Counted from the first letter of the stretch, positions 1 to 10,101 are shown. The stretch: DNA of 11,707 bases from Euryarchaeota archaeon Ods04 (GCA_028751055.1 JAQZDD010000011.1:1-11707); one strand, 5' to 3'. Made by a program: numbers and translations. Notes: generated by a model from the letters alone, not told the origin.

Positions 1-32
1 GGAATCCCTGACGTGCCTTAGTTTAGTAAGAG

Positions 33-38
33 TTATAC
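33..38 (+). promoter_or_regulatory. Probable TATA box of the tRNA-Asp gene
   Basis: The hexamer TTATAC lies about 28-33 nt before the first base of the tRNA. That is the usual archaeal TATA-to-start distance, so transcription would begin at or just before the mature 5' end. The call rests on motif and spacing only. Confidence 0.45.
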
Positions 39-65
39 CTTCCGTCGCGCTACGAGAGTATGCAA

Positions 66-138
66 GCCCGGATGGTGTAGGGGCCCATCATACAACCCTG
101 TCACGGTTGTGACGCGGGTTCAAATCCCGCTCCGGGCG
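66..138 (+). tRNA. tRNA-Asp (anticodon GTC)
   Basis: The sequence folds into a full cloverleaf. The 7-bp acceptor stem pairs 66-72 with 131-137 without mismatch. The anticodon stem pairs 93-97 with 105-109 and holds the loop CTGTCAC, whose anticodon GTC (100-102) reads Asp codons GAC/GAT. The T stem pairs 114-118 with 126-130 around the loop TTCAAAT, and the discriminator base is G138. CCA is not encoded and no intron is present. The sequence is very like haloarchaeal tRNA-Asp as I remember it. It stands alone, with katG the next gene downstream. Confidence 0.97.
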
Positions 139-2512
<2,374 letters not shown>

Positions 2513-2521
<9 letters not shown>

Positions 2522-3109
2522 GGCAACGGCAGCACCAAGCCGCCCGCGTATTTTGTCGACATCCTCGTCTTCGTAGACGGGCAGTTCGACATCGTCGTCG
2601 CCAGCTATCCTGAGCGCGACGGCGGGCTTCCGTTTCATGAAGTAGTAGCCGACGACTACCAGACCGTTGGCTAAGAGGAGCACGCCGAGAAGGAGGAAGA
2701 GCGTGTCTATAAGTTCGATAGCCGACGCCATGGTTCCGGCTAAATCCGCGCCGGGGACGGGTTCGCCGCTCAGGTCGCTAACCGCGGCAGGCGCGCTGAG
2801 ACTCAACGTGTTCCCTATGAACATCATCAGAACACCCGACAGACCGATGGTCGCGCCCGCGCTGAGCACCTGTCTGTTGCCGGAGTTGCTCGTCTCGACG
2901 CCGACGACGTTGGGTCTGTCGAAGTAACGGACGTTCTCGCCTTCAGAGTGAGGCGTGAAGACCATGACGCGCTGTGTCGTCACGACGACCTGTGCGTCGC
3001 CGACCGAAACCTCTTCCTCGACTTCCTCACCCGCGTGGAGGAGACCGTCGATGTCGTTTAACCATTCGGTGGGGTTCTGTATAGTCTTCCTGTCATCGTC
3101 CCACCACAT
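2513..3109 (-). CDS. Two-helix membrane protein with a PH-like N-terminal region, end of the ars operon
   Basis: I do not recognise a named family for this 198-residue protein. Residues about 22-75 are soluble, and the alternating hydrophobic pattern around VVVTTQRVMVF recalls the small beta-barrel of bacterial PH-like domains; this is only a resemblance. Two hydrophobic segments follow, about 81-103 and 133-157, joined by a loop of about 30 residues and ending in a positively charged MKRK stop. A short acidic tail (171-188) contains a DEDVDKIRGR segment. No signal peptide or catalytic motif is visible. The start ATG (3107-3109) follows the usp stop codon by 24 nt on the same strand, so it is probably the last gene of the arsR-arsC-acr3-usp unit. 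Whether it acts in arsenic stress is unknown. Composition is like that of its neighbours. Confidence 0.8.
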
Positions 3110-3133
3110 AAGACAGCCTATGTCGGGAAGACG

Positions 3134-3589
3134 CTAAACGGTTTCGCCGGAGTCTTTCTTGTCGGGACGGACGGTCACGACGGGTACGGGCGACGTACGG
3201 ACGACCTTGTCGGCGACGCTTCCGATGAGGGCGCGCTTGAAGCCACCGCGTCCTGCCGTTCCCATAACCACGAGGTCTATCTCCTCGTCCTCAGCGTACC
3301 CCACGATACGGGACGCGGGAACGCCCTTCGGCGTCGCACGCACGACACTAAGACCGCGTTTCTCAGCTTCGTCGGCGAGCGCGTCGACGTGTTCACGTGC
3401 CCTCTTTTTGAGACGCGCCTCGTTCTTAGGCGACGTACCGGTGTAAGTCGTCGTGTTTACGAGTTCAGTGTCGACGACGGAGATTACGTGCACCTCCGCG
3501 TCGAGCGCGTCGGCAAGCGCGAAGCCCTCCTTTGCTGCCTTACGCGCGCCGTCGCTTCCGTCGGTCGGTACGAGTATCTTTTCGTACAT
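3134..3589 (-). CDS. Universal stress protein, UspA family, ATP-binding type
   Basis: Small cytosolic alpha/beta nucleotide-binding protein of 151 residues, one full Usp domain. It opens with the typical KILVPTDGSDGA strand and loop, in which Asp10 is the usual ATP-contacting acid. Near the C-terminus, residues 110-124 fit the ATP-binding pattern G-2x-G-9x-G-S exactly (Gly110, Gly113, Gly123, Ser124), followed by SVADKVVRTSPVPVVTVR. It should therefore bind ATP rather than be a nucleotide-free Usp. Its ATG lies 1 nt after the acr3 stop (TAAGATG junction), so it is very probably co-translated with the arsenite exporter. The specific client or signal cannot be read from the sequence. Haloarchaea carry many Usp paralogues, so I give no gene symbol. 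Confidence 0.94.
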   Translation of the reverse strand: MYEKILVPTDGSDGARKAAKEGFALADALDAEVHVISVVDTELVNTTTYTGTSPKNEARLKKRAREHVDALADEAEKRGLSVVRATPKGVPASRIVGYAEDEEIDLVVMGTAGRGGFKRALIGSVADKVVRTSPVPVVTVRPDKKDSGETV

Positions 3590-3590
3590 C

Positions 3591-4784
3591 TTAGTCGTCC
3601 TCCGTTAATGCTTCTTCTTCCGTCATACCGGCTTCGGAGGTGACAAGTCTCCCGAGTTCGAAGCCGTCCCAGTCGTACCTGTCCTGCATCCACAGCGCGA
3701 CGTTCACGAGCGCGAGGAGGACGGGCACCTCAATGAGCGGACCGACGACGGTTGCGAAGGCGACGCCCGAGCCAACGCCGAAGACCGCGACAGCGACCGC
3801 GATTGCGAGTTCGAAGTTGTTGCTCGCGGCGGTGAAGCCTATCGCCGTCGTCGTCGAATAGTCGGCACCGGCGGCGCGTCCCATGCCGAAGCTCACGAGG
3901 AACATCACAACAAAGTAGATGGTTAGCGGGACGGCAATCCAGAGAACGTCGGTCGGCTGTGCGACGATGTTCTCGCCCTGTGTTGCGAACATCACGACGA
4001 CGGTGAACAGGAGCGCGACGAGCGTGAGCGGGCTGATGCGGGGCAAGAACTCCTCTGCGTACCACTCCTCGCCCTTGGTGCGCACACCGCCGTACCTCGT
4101 GACGATGCCTCCGGCGAAAGGCAAGCCAAGGAAGATAGCGATAGCCCAGAAGACCTGCGCGGGCGTGATGTCGAACGCCTCGATTCCCGCGACGAGAGCG
4201 TCCATCCCAAGGAGCGGAGGCAAGAAGAGCGCGAAGAACCAGATGTAGACGCCGTACGTTAGAATCTGGAAGAAGCTGTTGAAAGCCACCAGACCCGCGG
4301 CGTACTCGTTGGAGCCTTCGGCGAGTTCGTTCCAGACGAGCACCATTGCGATGCAGCGTGCCATGCCGATGAAGACGAGACCAAGGAAGAACTCGGGGCG
4401 CGCTTCGAAAGGCGGAACGAGACCGCTGAAGAAGACGACGGCGAGCGCGAACATCAGCGTCGGTCCTATGAGCCAGTTCTGGACGAGCGAGAGCGAAAGG
4501 ACGCGCCAGTTACGGAAGACGGCCGGTAGCTGGCTGTAGTTGACCTTGGCGAGAGGCGGATACATCATCAGTATGAGTCCGATTTCGACGAGGTGGTAAC
4601 GCTGTATAGGTTCGGTCACGGAAGGAGCGACGAAGCCGAGTCCGACGCCGAGAGCCATCGCGCCGAATATCCAGACGGTCAGATACCTGTCTAAGAAGGA
4701 CATCGAACGCGGGTCGCCGCAGTCGGGACAGCCGCAGTCGGTTCCGTGTTCGTGTCCATGTTCGACGGCGGCATCCTCAGACAT
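3591..4784 (-). CDS. acr3: Arsenite efflux transporter, ACR3 (bile/arsenite/riboflavin transporter) family
   Basis: Inner-membrane exporter that expels arsenite, using the ion gradient as energy. It has 397 residues and about ten hydrophobic segments from residue 35 to 365, opening with [20 protein letters not shown], a typical ACR3 start. The essential ACR3 cysteine is present as Cys144 in [18 protein letters not shown], and the conserved glutamate as Glu352 in GPLIEVPVL. Before the first helix is a cytosolic extension of about 27 residues with His9, His11, His13 and then Cys17, Cys19 and Cys22 (CGCPDCG), a possible metal or metalloid site. The ATG (4782-4784) overlaps the end of arsC by 8 nt, which favours this start over Met28. 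usp follows after 1 nt. The role is supported by arsR and arsC directly upstream. Confidence 0.96.
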   Translation of the reverse strand: MSEDAAVEHGHEHGTDCGCPDCGDPRSMSFLDRYLTVWIFGAMALGVGLGFVAPSVTEPIQRYHLVEIGLILMMYPPLAKVNYSQLPAVFRNWRVLSLSLVQNWLIGPTLMFALAVVFFSGLVPPFEARPEFFLGLVFIGMARCIAMVLVWNELAEGSNEYAAGLVAFNSFFQILTYGVYIWFFALFLPPLLGMDALVAGIEAFDITPAQVFWAIAIFLGLPFAGGIVTRYGGVRTKGEEWYAEEFLPRISPLTLVALLFTVVVMFATQGENIVAQPTDVLWIAVPLTIYFVVMFLVSFGMGRAAGADYSTTTAIGFTAASNNFELAIAVAVAVFGVGSGVAFATVVGPLIEVPVLLALVNVALWMQDRYDWDGFELGRLVTSEAGMTEEEALTEDD

Positions 4785-5196
4785 CCTTTGTCACCTCGTC
4801 GAAAAGCGCGGTCACACGCCGTCTTACTTCGTCGCATATCTCGCGCGCCTCGTCGTGTGTCGCCTCGCCGGGGTCGTCGAGTGCCCAGTCGCGACTCTCG
4901 CCCGCGAACGTCGCGGGGCAGACATCTGTGGCATCGCAGCCCATCGTGACGATGTACTCCGCCTCAGCGAGTTCTTCGGCTGTGACCTCGCGCGGCGTGC
5001 GTTCGGTCAGGTCGAATCCTTCCTCCGTCATAACCTCCGCGACGACACCGTGCACCTCGTCGGCTGGACGCGTTCCGCCCGTGATAATCTCGACCTCGTC
5101 CTTGACGCCGCGCTCTTCCGCCTCGCGCTCGGCGAACGCCGTCGCCATCTGACTCCTCCCCGCGTTCTGTACGCATACGAAGGCTACGGTCGTCAC
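4777..5196 (-). CDS. arsC: Arsenate reductase, low-molecular-weight phosphatase (thioredoxin-type) family
   Basis: Reduces arsenate to arsenite for export by Acr3. It has 139 residues, normal for the family. The P-loop is CVQNAGRS, a C-x5-R-S motif with nucleophile Cys8 and Arg14. The resolving pair is Cys87 and Cys93 in [10 protein letters not shown], and the general acid lies in DWALDDP (Asp107/Asp108). This three-cysteine layout fits the family that is recycled by thioredoxin-like proteins. The pair is spaced C-x5-C, whereas I recall C-x6-C in the staphylococcal enzyme. I chose the GTG at 5196: its GTGA overlaps the arsR stop by 4 nt and the protein then starts [15 protein letters not shown]. 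An ATG at 5259 would add 21 atypical residues inside arsR. It is translationally coupled to arsR on one side and acr3 on the other. Confidence 0.95.
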   Translation of the reverse strand: MTTVAFVCVQNAGRSQMATAFAEREAEERGVKDEVEIITGGTRPADEVHGVVAEVMTEEGFDLTERTPREVTAEELAEAEYIVTMGCDATDVCPATFAGESRDWALDDPGEATHDEAREICDEVRRRVTALFDEVTKDV

Positions 5197-5573
5197 TCCG
5201 GACTCTCCAAGGCTTCTAGGACGGCTTCTGCGCGTTCGGTCGGTGAGTAGTACCTCCACCGGCCGCGTTTTTCTCGCTCGACCAGTCCGGCTTCGCGGAG
5301 ACGGCTCAGGGCATGGCTCACCGCGCTCTCGCTCACGTCGAGTATGGGGTCGAACTCACAGACACACATCTCGGCGTCGTTCTCGACGAGAGCGCGCACG
5401 ATACGGTACCTTGTTTCGTCGCCGAGGACGGAGAGGGCGCGTACGTCGTTGGGGTCGAAGCCTGCGTCGACGGTCTCACGGAGGCTACGTAGTTCGTTGC
5501 GTCTCTCCTCGACATCCTCGTCACAGCAGTCTCCGACTTCGTCCTCTACGAGGGTTCTGAGTCTTTCTCCCAT
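5193..5573 (-). CDS. arsR: ArsR-family winged-helix metalloregulator
   Basis: Transcriptional repressor expected to leave DNA when it binds arsenite or another thiophilic metalloid, releasing the ars operon. It has 126 residues. The winged helix spans about 43-110: VRALSVLGDETRYRIVRAL is the typical opening helix pair, DVSESAVSHALSRLREAGLVE is the recognition region, and REKRGRWRYYS is the wing. Cys70 and Cys72 in MCVCEF stand where classical ArsR has its CxC sensor in the helix before the recognition helix. A second pair, Cys16-Cys17, in the acidic N-terminal arm could supply a third ligand. It is the first gene of the ars operon and overlaps arsC by 4 nt. Candidate operators lie just upstream (5580-5603). 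ArsR-family proteins sense different ions, but the neighbours make arsenic the most likely. Confidence 0.94.
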   Translation of the reverse strand: MGERLRTLVEDEVGDCCDEDVEERRNELRSLRETVDAGFDPNDVRALSVLGDETRYRIVRALVENDAEMCVCEFDPILDVSESAVSHALSRLREAGLVEREKRGRWRYYSPTERAEAVLEALESPE

Positions 5574-5579
5574 TTCTTA

Positions 5580-5610
5580 GTTCTACATATGAACAGGTAT
5601 TCAGATAAAG
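5580..5610 (-). promoter_or_regulatory. arsR promoter with overlapping inverted repeats
   Basis: Within the 50-nt gap between phoU and arsR, the minus strand has a TATA-like CTTTATC (5604-5610) about 34 nt before the arsR ATG. This predicts a start near 5580 and a very short leader. Downstream of it sit two inverted repeats: TGAA-CAGGTA-TTCA (5590-5603) and GTTC-TACATAT-GAAC (5580-5594), given in + strand reading, which overlap by five bases. Both lie between the TATA box and the start codon, where a bound repressor such as ArsR would block transcription. The arms are only 4 bp, so the operators are tentative. Confidence 0.45.
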
Positions 5611-5623
5611 CTTCTGTTCGGGT

Positions 5624-6292
5624 TCACCATATGAGTTCGTCGTCGTTCTCTACCATGTACAGCGTCCTTGCGGCGATGTTGACGGCGTGGTCGCCCACCC
5701 TTTCGAGGTCGCGTATCGTGAGGAAGAGACATGTCGCGTCGCGGATCACGTCTTCGGCTTCCTGTCGGTCGGCTGTGTCGTCTATCAGACAGCGTATGAT
5801 ACGCCGACTCGCTTCCTCACACCGGGCGTCGAGAACGTCGTCGCTCTCCGCGACGTCGTGGCACAGGTCGGCGTCCTCCGTCTCGTAGGCACGCACGGCG
5901 TCCTTGACCATCGAGGCGGCGAAAGCACCGAGTTCCTGAACGTCCACCCCCGGAAAACGGTCGCGTTCGGCGTCGAGCGTGTAGTCCCCCAAGTTCGTCG
6001 CAAGGTCGGCTACGCGCTCAAGGTCGGTGATTATTTTGAACGACGCCGCGATGAGGCGCAGGTCGCCCGCGACAGGCTGTTGCAGAGCGATAAGGTCGAC
6101 ACAGTCCTGTTCTATGTCGAGGTACATCTCGTTTATCTCGGCGTCGCCCTCGATGATACGGCGCGCCATCTCCTCGTCCTTCTCCTCCAGAGCTTCGAGA
6201 GACGCACGGTAACGCTCCAGCACTAGGTCGCTCATGTCTATCACGTCGTCGCGCAGACCGTCGAGCCGTTGTTGGTAGTCTTCGCGTGGCAT
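5624..6292 (-). CDS. phoU: Phosphate signalling regulator PhoU
   Basis: Helical protein that in the Pho system links the PstSCAB importer to control of phosphate uptake. It has 222 residues, the usual length, built of two PhoU three-helix repeats. Each repeat carries the metal-binding E-xxx-D helix: DLERVADLATNLGDY (Glu92, Asp96) and DLERVGDHAVNIAAR (Glu197, Asp201). The ATG at 6292 follows the pstB stop by 1 nt (TAAGATG) and gives the family-typical MPREDYQQRLDGLRDDV start; the longer frame to 6370 lies inside pstB. It is the last gene of the pst operon. Oddly for a haloarchaeal protein it has five cysteines (64, 144, 158, 168, 188). The gene ends 50 nt before arsR on the same strand with no visible terminator. 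Confidence 0.95.
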   Translation of the reverse strand: MPREDYQQRLDGLRDDVIDMSDLVLERYRASLEALEEKDEEMARRIIEGDAEINEMYLDIEQDCVDLIALQQPVAGDLRLIAASFKIITDLERVADLATNLGDYTLDAERDRFPGVDVQELGAFAASMVKDAVRAYETEDADLCHDVAESDDVLDARCEEASRRIIRCLIDDTADRQEAEDVIRDATCLFLTIRDLERVGDHAVNIAARTLYMVENDDELIW

Positions 6293-6293
6293 C

Positions 6294-7157
6294 TTATCCG
6301 AACTTCCCTGTGATGTAGTCCTCAACGCGGTCGTCGTCGGGGTTCTCGAATATCTTCTGCGTGTCGTCATACTCGACGAGTTCGCCGCCCGTGAGGAAGA
6401 CCGCGGTCTTGTCGGAGATGCGCGCCGCCTGCTGCATGTTGTGCGTGACGATGACGACGGTGTAGCTCTCGGCGAGTTTGTCTATCAAGTCCTCTATCTT
6501 CGACTCCGCAACGGGGTCGAGCGCGCTCGTCGGTTCGTCCATCAGAACTACTTCGGGGTCGGGTGCTATGGCACGCGCTATGCAGAGACGTTGTTGCTGT
6601 CCGCCCGAAAGGTCTAGACCTGACGAACCCAGCTGGTCGCTCACCTCGTCCCAGAGCGCGGCTTCGCGCAGAGCCTCCTCGCACCGCGCTTCGATGTCGG
6701 TGTAGTCCGCCCTTCCCTGTACGCGGAGACCGTAGGCGACGTTGTCGCGTATGCTCTTAGGGAACGGGTTGGGCTTCTGGAAGACCATGCCGATGCGCCG
6801 TCTGAGAGCGACGGGGTCGACGTCGTCGTCGTAGACGTTCTTCCCTTTGAACCGCACACCTCCTTCGACACGGCAGACCTCTATCTGGTCGTTCATCCTG
6901 TTGATGCAGCGCAGGAACGTCGACTTCCCGCATCCCGATGGACCGATGAGAGCAGTGACGCGGTTCTCGTCTATCCCCATCGTAACGTCGTCGAGAGCCT
7001 TCTCGTCACCGTACCAGACGTCAAGCTCTTCGACATCCACGACAGTCCCCGTCACGTCCTTCCTCGCAGACTTGTTCTTAGGCTGTACCTCCGTCGTTAT
7101 CAGCTCCTCCGAACCGTTTTCGTCTGTCTCTGACATGGTCTGTTTCTCCGTTGACAT
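6294..7157 (-). CDS. pstB: Phosphate ABC transporter ATP-binding protein PstB
   Basis: Cytoplasmic ATPase subunit that drives phosphate import through PstC/PstA. With the ATG at 7157 it has 287 residues. Walker A is GPSGCGKST (72-80), the Q-loop glutamine is Gln127 in VFQKPNPFP, the ABC signature is LSGGQQQR (183-190), Walker B is VVLMDEP (203-209) and the switch histidine is His239. The [12 protein letters not shown] and CINRMND segments are typical of PstB, which separates it from other ABC ATPases. An acidic, low-complexity extension of about 40 residues precedes the ABC fold. I chose 7157 because it gives a TAAGATG junction with the pstA stop, the same as at two other junctions here. A GTG at 7166 overlapping pstA and an ATG at 7136 remain possible. 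Confidence 0.97.
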   Translation of the reverse strand: MSTEKQTMSETDENGSEELITTEVQPKNKSARKDVTGTVVDVEELDVWYGDEKALDDVTMGIDENRVTALIGPSGCGKSTFLRCINRMNDQIEVCRVEGGVRFKGKNVYDDDVDPVALRRRIGMVFQKPNPFPKSIRDNVAYGLRVQGRADYTDIEARCEEALREAALWDEVSDQLGSSGLDLSGGQQQRLCIARAIAPDPEVVLMDEPTSALDPVAESKIEDLIDKLAESYTVVIVTHNMQQAARISDKTAVFLTGGELVEYDDTQKIFENPDDDRVEDYITGKFG

Positions 7158-7158
7158 C

Positions 7159-8067
7159 TTACTCACCGAACTCTACCTCGTACCTCCGTCGTACGTAGAC
7201 CGCGAGACCCTGCATGCTGAACAGGACGACGAGAAGAACCAGAATCCCGAAGCCTGCCATCGCTATGAACTGACGCTCAGGCTGTGCCGCCCACGTGTAT
7301 ATCTCTGTAGGCATCGCACCGAACCTGTCGAACGGCCCGGGTGTACGTGTCGTTATGAACAGCGCGCCGACCATGATAAGCGGTGCTGTCTCGCCGATTG
7401 CGCGGGCGAGCGCGAGTATAGTACCCGTCATTATGCCCGGCATAGCCGCAGGAAGCACGACGTTTCGGATGGTCTGCCACTTGGTCGCGCCCGCCGCCGC
7501 CGAGCCTTGCCGAACGCTGTCGGGTACCGCCCGCAACGCCTCTATCGACGATACGATGATGATGGGCACGATGAGGAGCGCGAGGGCGACGGCACCTGCA
7601 AGGAGTATCGGTCCTATTCCCGCACCGTTCACTACTACGCCGAGCACAAGGAGACCGTAGACGACAGACGGCACACCCGCCAAGTTGGCGAGGTTAGCCT
7701 CGAACAGACGTGTCCATCTGTTGTCGGGCGCGTACTCTTCGAGGTATACGGCTGTTCCGACGCCGACGAAGAACGCTATGACCGAGACTATCACCATGAG
7801 CCAGAGTGAGCCGACTATGGCTGAGTAGAAGCCGGCTTTCTCCACGTTTCTCGAACTCGTCTGCGTCAGGAAGTCGCGCGGGTTGACGCCGAACTCGAAG
7901 ATAGCACTGTACGTCGTTGCGATGACATCCCAGAGAAGTAGGGCTAGCATAGCGATGCCGAAGAAAGACGCCGCGACACAGACAGCGAGGAACAGCCTCC
8001 CACGTACGTCCTCGTAAGAGACTCCTCTGTCGAGTATGGTTTCGTTTTCGCTCTCTTCCACGGTCAC
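7159..8067 (-). CDS. pstA: Phosphate ABC transporter permease PstA
   Basis: One of two membrane permease subunits forming the phosphate channel. It has 302 residues and about six membrane helices (roughly 25-50, 82-109, 130-147, 153-175, 208-235 and 266-292). The cytoplasmic EAA loop that docks PstB is [22 protein letters not shown] continuing to VLPAAMPG (178-211). [10 protein letters not shown] is a typical PstA signature. It starts at a GTG (8065-8067) in a 4-nt GTGA overlap with the pstC stop; no other start fits the reading frame as well. The TAA is followed 1 nt later by the pstB ATG. Confidence 0.96.
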   Translation of the reverse strand: MTVEESENETILDRGVSYEDVRGRLFLAVCVAASFFGIAMLALLLWDVIATTYSAIFEFGVNPRDFLTQTSSRNVEKAGFYSAIVGSLWLMVIVSVIAFFVGVGTAVYLEEYAPDNRWTRLFEANLANLAGVPSVVYGLLVLGVVVNGAGIGPILLAGAVALALLIVPIIIVSSIEALRAVPDSVRQGSAAAGATKWQTIRNVVLPAAMPGIMTGTILALARAIGETAPLIMVGALFITTRTPGPFDRFGAMPTEIYTWAAQPERQFIAMAGFGILVLLVVLFSMQGLAVYVRRRYEVEFGE

Positions 8068-9056
8068 TGGTACTCCTCCCTGAACCGCTGTTTCAGACGG
8101 TCGTTGAGCAGGTTCATCGCAAGCGTCATCAGGAAAAGCACGAGTCCGACGGCGAACAGCGACTGGTACTCGACCGTGCCGACAGCCGACTCTCCGCGTG
8201 CCATGTTCACCATGTAGGTCGTCATGGTCATTATCTGCTCCGAGGGGTTCAACGTTATCCGGGCTGTCATCCCTGCGGCGAGCGCGACAGCCATCGTCTC
8301 GCCTATTGCGCGCGACACGGCGAGTATGTACGAAGCGAATATTCCTGACACGGCGGCTGGAAGGACAACCTTTGTGGAGACATCGAACTTCGTCGCGCCG
8401 AGCGCGTACGCTCCGTTACGCAGGTCGTAGGGCACGGAGTTCATGGCGTCCTCGCTTATCGAGGCGACCATCGGTATCGTCATCACACCGACGACGAAAG
8501 CACCTGCCGCCATGCTCCTACGTCCGAAAGAAAGTCCGACGACCTCCCCGACAGGCGAGAGTATGAACGGCGTCACGACGGATATTGCGAAGTATCCGTA
8601 GACTATCGTCGGTATCCCGGCGAGTACTTCGAGAGACGGCTTCAGATACGCACGGACACGTCCGCTTGAGTACTCACTGACGTAGAGCGCGGTCGCCGTA
8701 CCTATCGGAATCGAGATGAAAGCCGCGCCGACCGTGATGGTGAGCGTCCCCCAGACAATGGGCAGGATGCCGTGTGCGGGCGTCGAATGGTCGGGTGCCC
8801 ACCGTGTCCCGGTAAAGAACTCCGTAAACGTGATTACCTGCTCGACAGACGCACCGAGTACTATCTCGTGGAGACGGTTCTCGAAGAAGTAGCCAGAAGC
8901 GTTGTCAAACAGGACGAGGAATATAGCTACGGTCGTCGCTACCGTCACACCCGCACAGCCAAGGAGTACGTACTTGACCTGACGGTCGCGTTTCTGGTCT
9001 TCCTTCGATACGTCGCGTGTGATTCCGGCTGGGTCTGAGCCAGTTCCTGTGCTCAT
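8064..9056 (-). CDS. pstC: Phosphate ABC transporter permease PstC
   Basis: The other permease subunit of the phosphate importer. It has 330 residues. A charged N-terminal arm of about 27 residues is followed by a first helix at about 29-51 and five further helices. The EAA docking loop is NSVPYDLRNGAYALGATKFD followed by VLPAAVSGI (206-239), and AVSRAIGETMAVALAAG is typical of PstC. The ATG (9054-9056) lies 15 nt after the pstS stop, preceded by a purine-rich stretch that may help ribosome entry but is not a clear Shine-Dalgarno site. The distal end overlaps pstA by 4 nt. There is no visible terminator after pstS that would set different levels of PstS and PstC. Confidence 0.96.
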   Translation of the reverse strand: MSTGTGSDPAGITRDVSKEDQKRDRQVKYVLLGCAGVTVATTVAIFLVLFDNASGYFFENRLHEIVLGASVEQVITFTEFFTGTRWAPDHSTPAHGILPIVWGTLTITVGAAFISIPIGTATALYVSEYSSGRVRAYLKPSLEVLAGIPTIVYGYFAISVVTPFILSPVGEVVGLSFGRRSMAAGAFVVGVMTIPMVASISEDAMNSVPYDLRNGAYALGATKFDVSTKVVLPAAVSGIFASYILAVSRAIGETMAVALAAGMTARITLNPSEQIMTMTTYMVNMARGESAVGTVEYQSLFAVGLVLFLMTLAMNLLNDRLKQRFREEYQ

Positions 9057-9071
9057 TATCTGTCTCTCTTC

Positions 9072-10073
9072 TCAGTAGTACTGAGCCTCGACACTGACCT
9101 CATCCTCGATACCGAGGCTCTGTAGAACCTCGTTGAACCTGCCGTGGTTGTCGTTCTGCTCCTCGTCGGGCGCGGCGAAGAAGCCCGCGGCGTCGGCGAA
9201 GTCGTCTTGGTTGTTGATGTAGTGGCGGACGAAAGAGCCTATCAGGTCGGGGCTGTCCTGCAGGGTGGCGTGGTTGACGAAGAAGAACAACGGACGCGCG
9301 AGGGGGGAGTAGAGACCGCTCTCCACGTTCTCCTCTGTGGGTAGGTAGAACTCGCCGTCTTGGTCGCTCTCCACGGGAACGAGTTCGAGGGAACCACCGT
9401 CCTGTATTACGGCTTCGGCGTATCCGAGTCCGCCCCAACCGAATCCGTGGGTTTCGCTCGCCACGGCATCCATTATCTCGTTCGTCTGGCTCGTCGCCGA
9501 GTAGTCGTCGCGGATGTCGCCCCGTTCCCCAACGACGTTCTCTGTGAAGTAGTCGAACGTGCCCGAAGCCGAGTCACGTGCCGTCAGGCTCATTTCCTCG
9601 TCGGGCCAGTCGTCGCGCACGTCGCTCCATCTGTCGACATCCGACTCGAACTCCCAGATACGCCGGAGTTCGTCGAGTGTGATGTTGTCCACCCAGTCGT
9701 TCTCGGCGTTCTTGACGACGGCGAGACCGTCAAGACCTACCGTGTAACGGCTGTAGTCCACACCGTTGGCATCACAGTCTTCGATCTCGTCGTTGGTTAT
9801 GTCCCGGCTCGCACTCTGTATGTCCGACCTTCCCTGACAGAAGTCGGAGAAGCCCGCGCCCGTTCCTTCGGGCGAAACGTCGACGAAGGCGTCTTCCCTT
9901 GTGTTCTGGTACGACTCCGCCGCTTCCTGCGTTATAGGCGCGACCGTGTTGCTCCCCGATGCGGTTATGGCTGTGTCTCCACCGAGACAGCCTGTGATAC
10001 CTACGACGCCCACCGCGCCCGTTGCCGCTAAGAAGCTTCTGCGCGATACACCGTTTCCGTCTTTTTCTGACAT
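9072..10073 (-). CDS. pstS: Phosphate-binding lipoprotein PstS with Tat signal
   Basis: Extracytoplasmic receptor that captures phosphate for PstCAB. It has 333 residues from the ATG at 10073. The N-terminus is a twin-arginine lipoprotein signal: SRRSFLAATG with Arg11-Arg12, a hydrophobic stretch, then the lipobox ITGC with the lipidated Cys29, as usual for haloarchaeal surface proteins. Phosphate-contact segments typical of PstS are ASGSNTVAP (38-46), EGTGAGF (69-75), SASRDI (87-92) and ARDSASGTFDYF (165-176). The reading frame is open to an ATG at 10154, but those 27 extra Tyr-rich residues would precede the Tat signal and overlap the upstream repeats, so 10073 is preferred. It is the first gene of pstSCAB-phoU. 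A TATA-like box 23-28 nt upstream suggests a leaderless or nearly leaderless transcript. Confidence 0.96.
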   Translation of the reverse strand: MSEKDGNGVSRRSFLAATGAVGVVGITGCLGGDTAITASGSNTVAPITQEAAESYQNTREDAFVDVSPEGTGAGFSDFCQGRSDIQSASRDITNDEIEDCDANGVDYSRYTVGLDGLAVVKNAENDWVDNITLDELRRIWEFESDVDRWSDVRDDWPDEEMSLTARDSASGTFDYFTENVVGERGDIRDDYSATSQTNEIMDAVASETHGFGWGGLGYAEAVIQDGGSLELVPVESDQDGEFYLPTEENVESGLYSPLARPLFFFVNHATLQDSPDLIGSFVRHYINNQDDFADAAGFFAAPDEEQNDNHGRFNEVLQSLGIEDEVSVEAQYY

Positions 10074-10095
10074 CAGATGGGTATCCCCGAGGGTT

Positions 10096-10101
10096 GTAAA
10101 A
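10096..10101 (-). promoter_or_regulatory. Probable pstS TATA box
   Basis: On the minus strand the hexamer TTTTAC ends 23 nt before the pstS ATG. Usual archaeal spacing puts the transcription start at or next to the ATG, giving a leaderless mRNA, which is common in haloarchaea. This agrees with the lack of a Shine-Dalgarno sequence there. A more distant alternative is the AT-rich core at 10216-10240. Confidence 0.4.

Noticed and set aside
5197..5259. ATG at 5259 as the arsC start
   Set aside because: The 21 extra residues are Arg-rich, overlap arsR in another frame, and are absent from the family as I know it. The GTG at 5196 is coupled to the arsR stop.
6612..6621. GGTCTAGACC palindrome containing CTAG
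   Set aside because: It lies inside the conserved ABC-signature region of pstB and is explained by coding sequence.
6847..7809. A 320-codon open frame on the + strand opposite pstB and pstA
   Set aside because: It is antisense to two clear genes, its translation is rich in Arg, Tyr and Ser with no domain, and it follows from the codon bias of the true strand.
9360..10031. A 223-codon open frame on the + strand opposite pstS
   Set aside because: The product has no recognisable motif, and the minus strand encodes a complete PstS with Tat signal and binding motifs.
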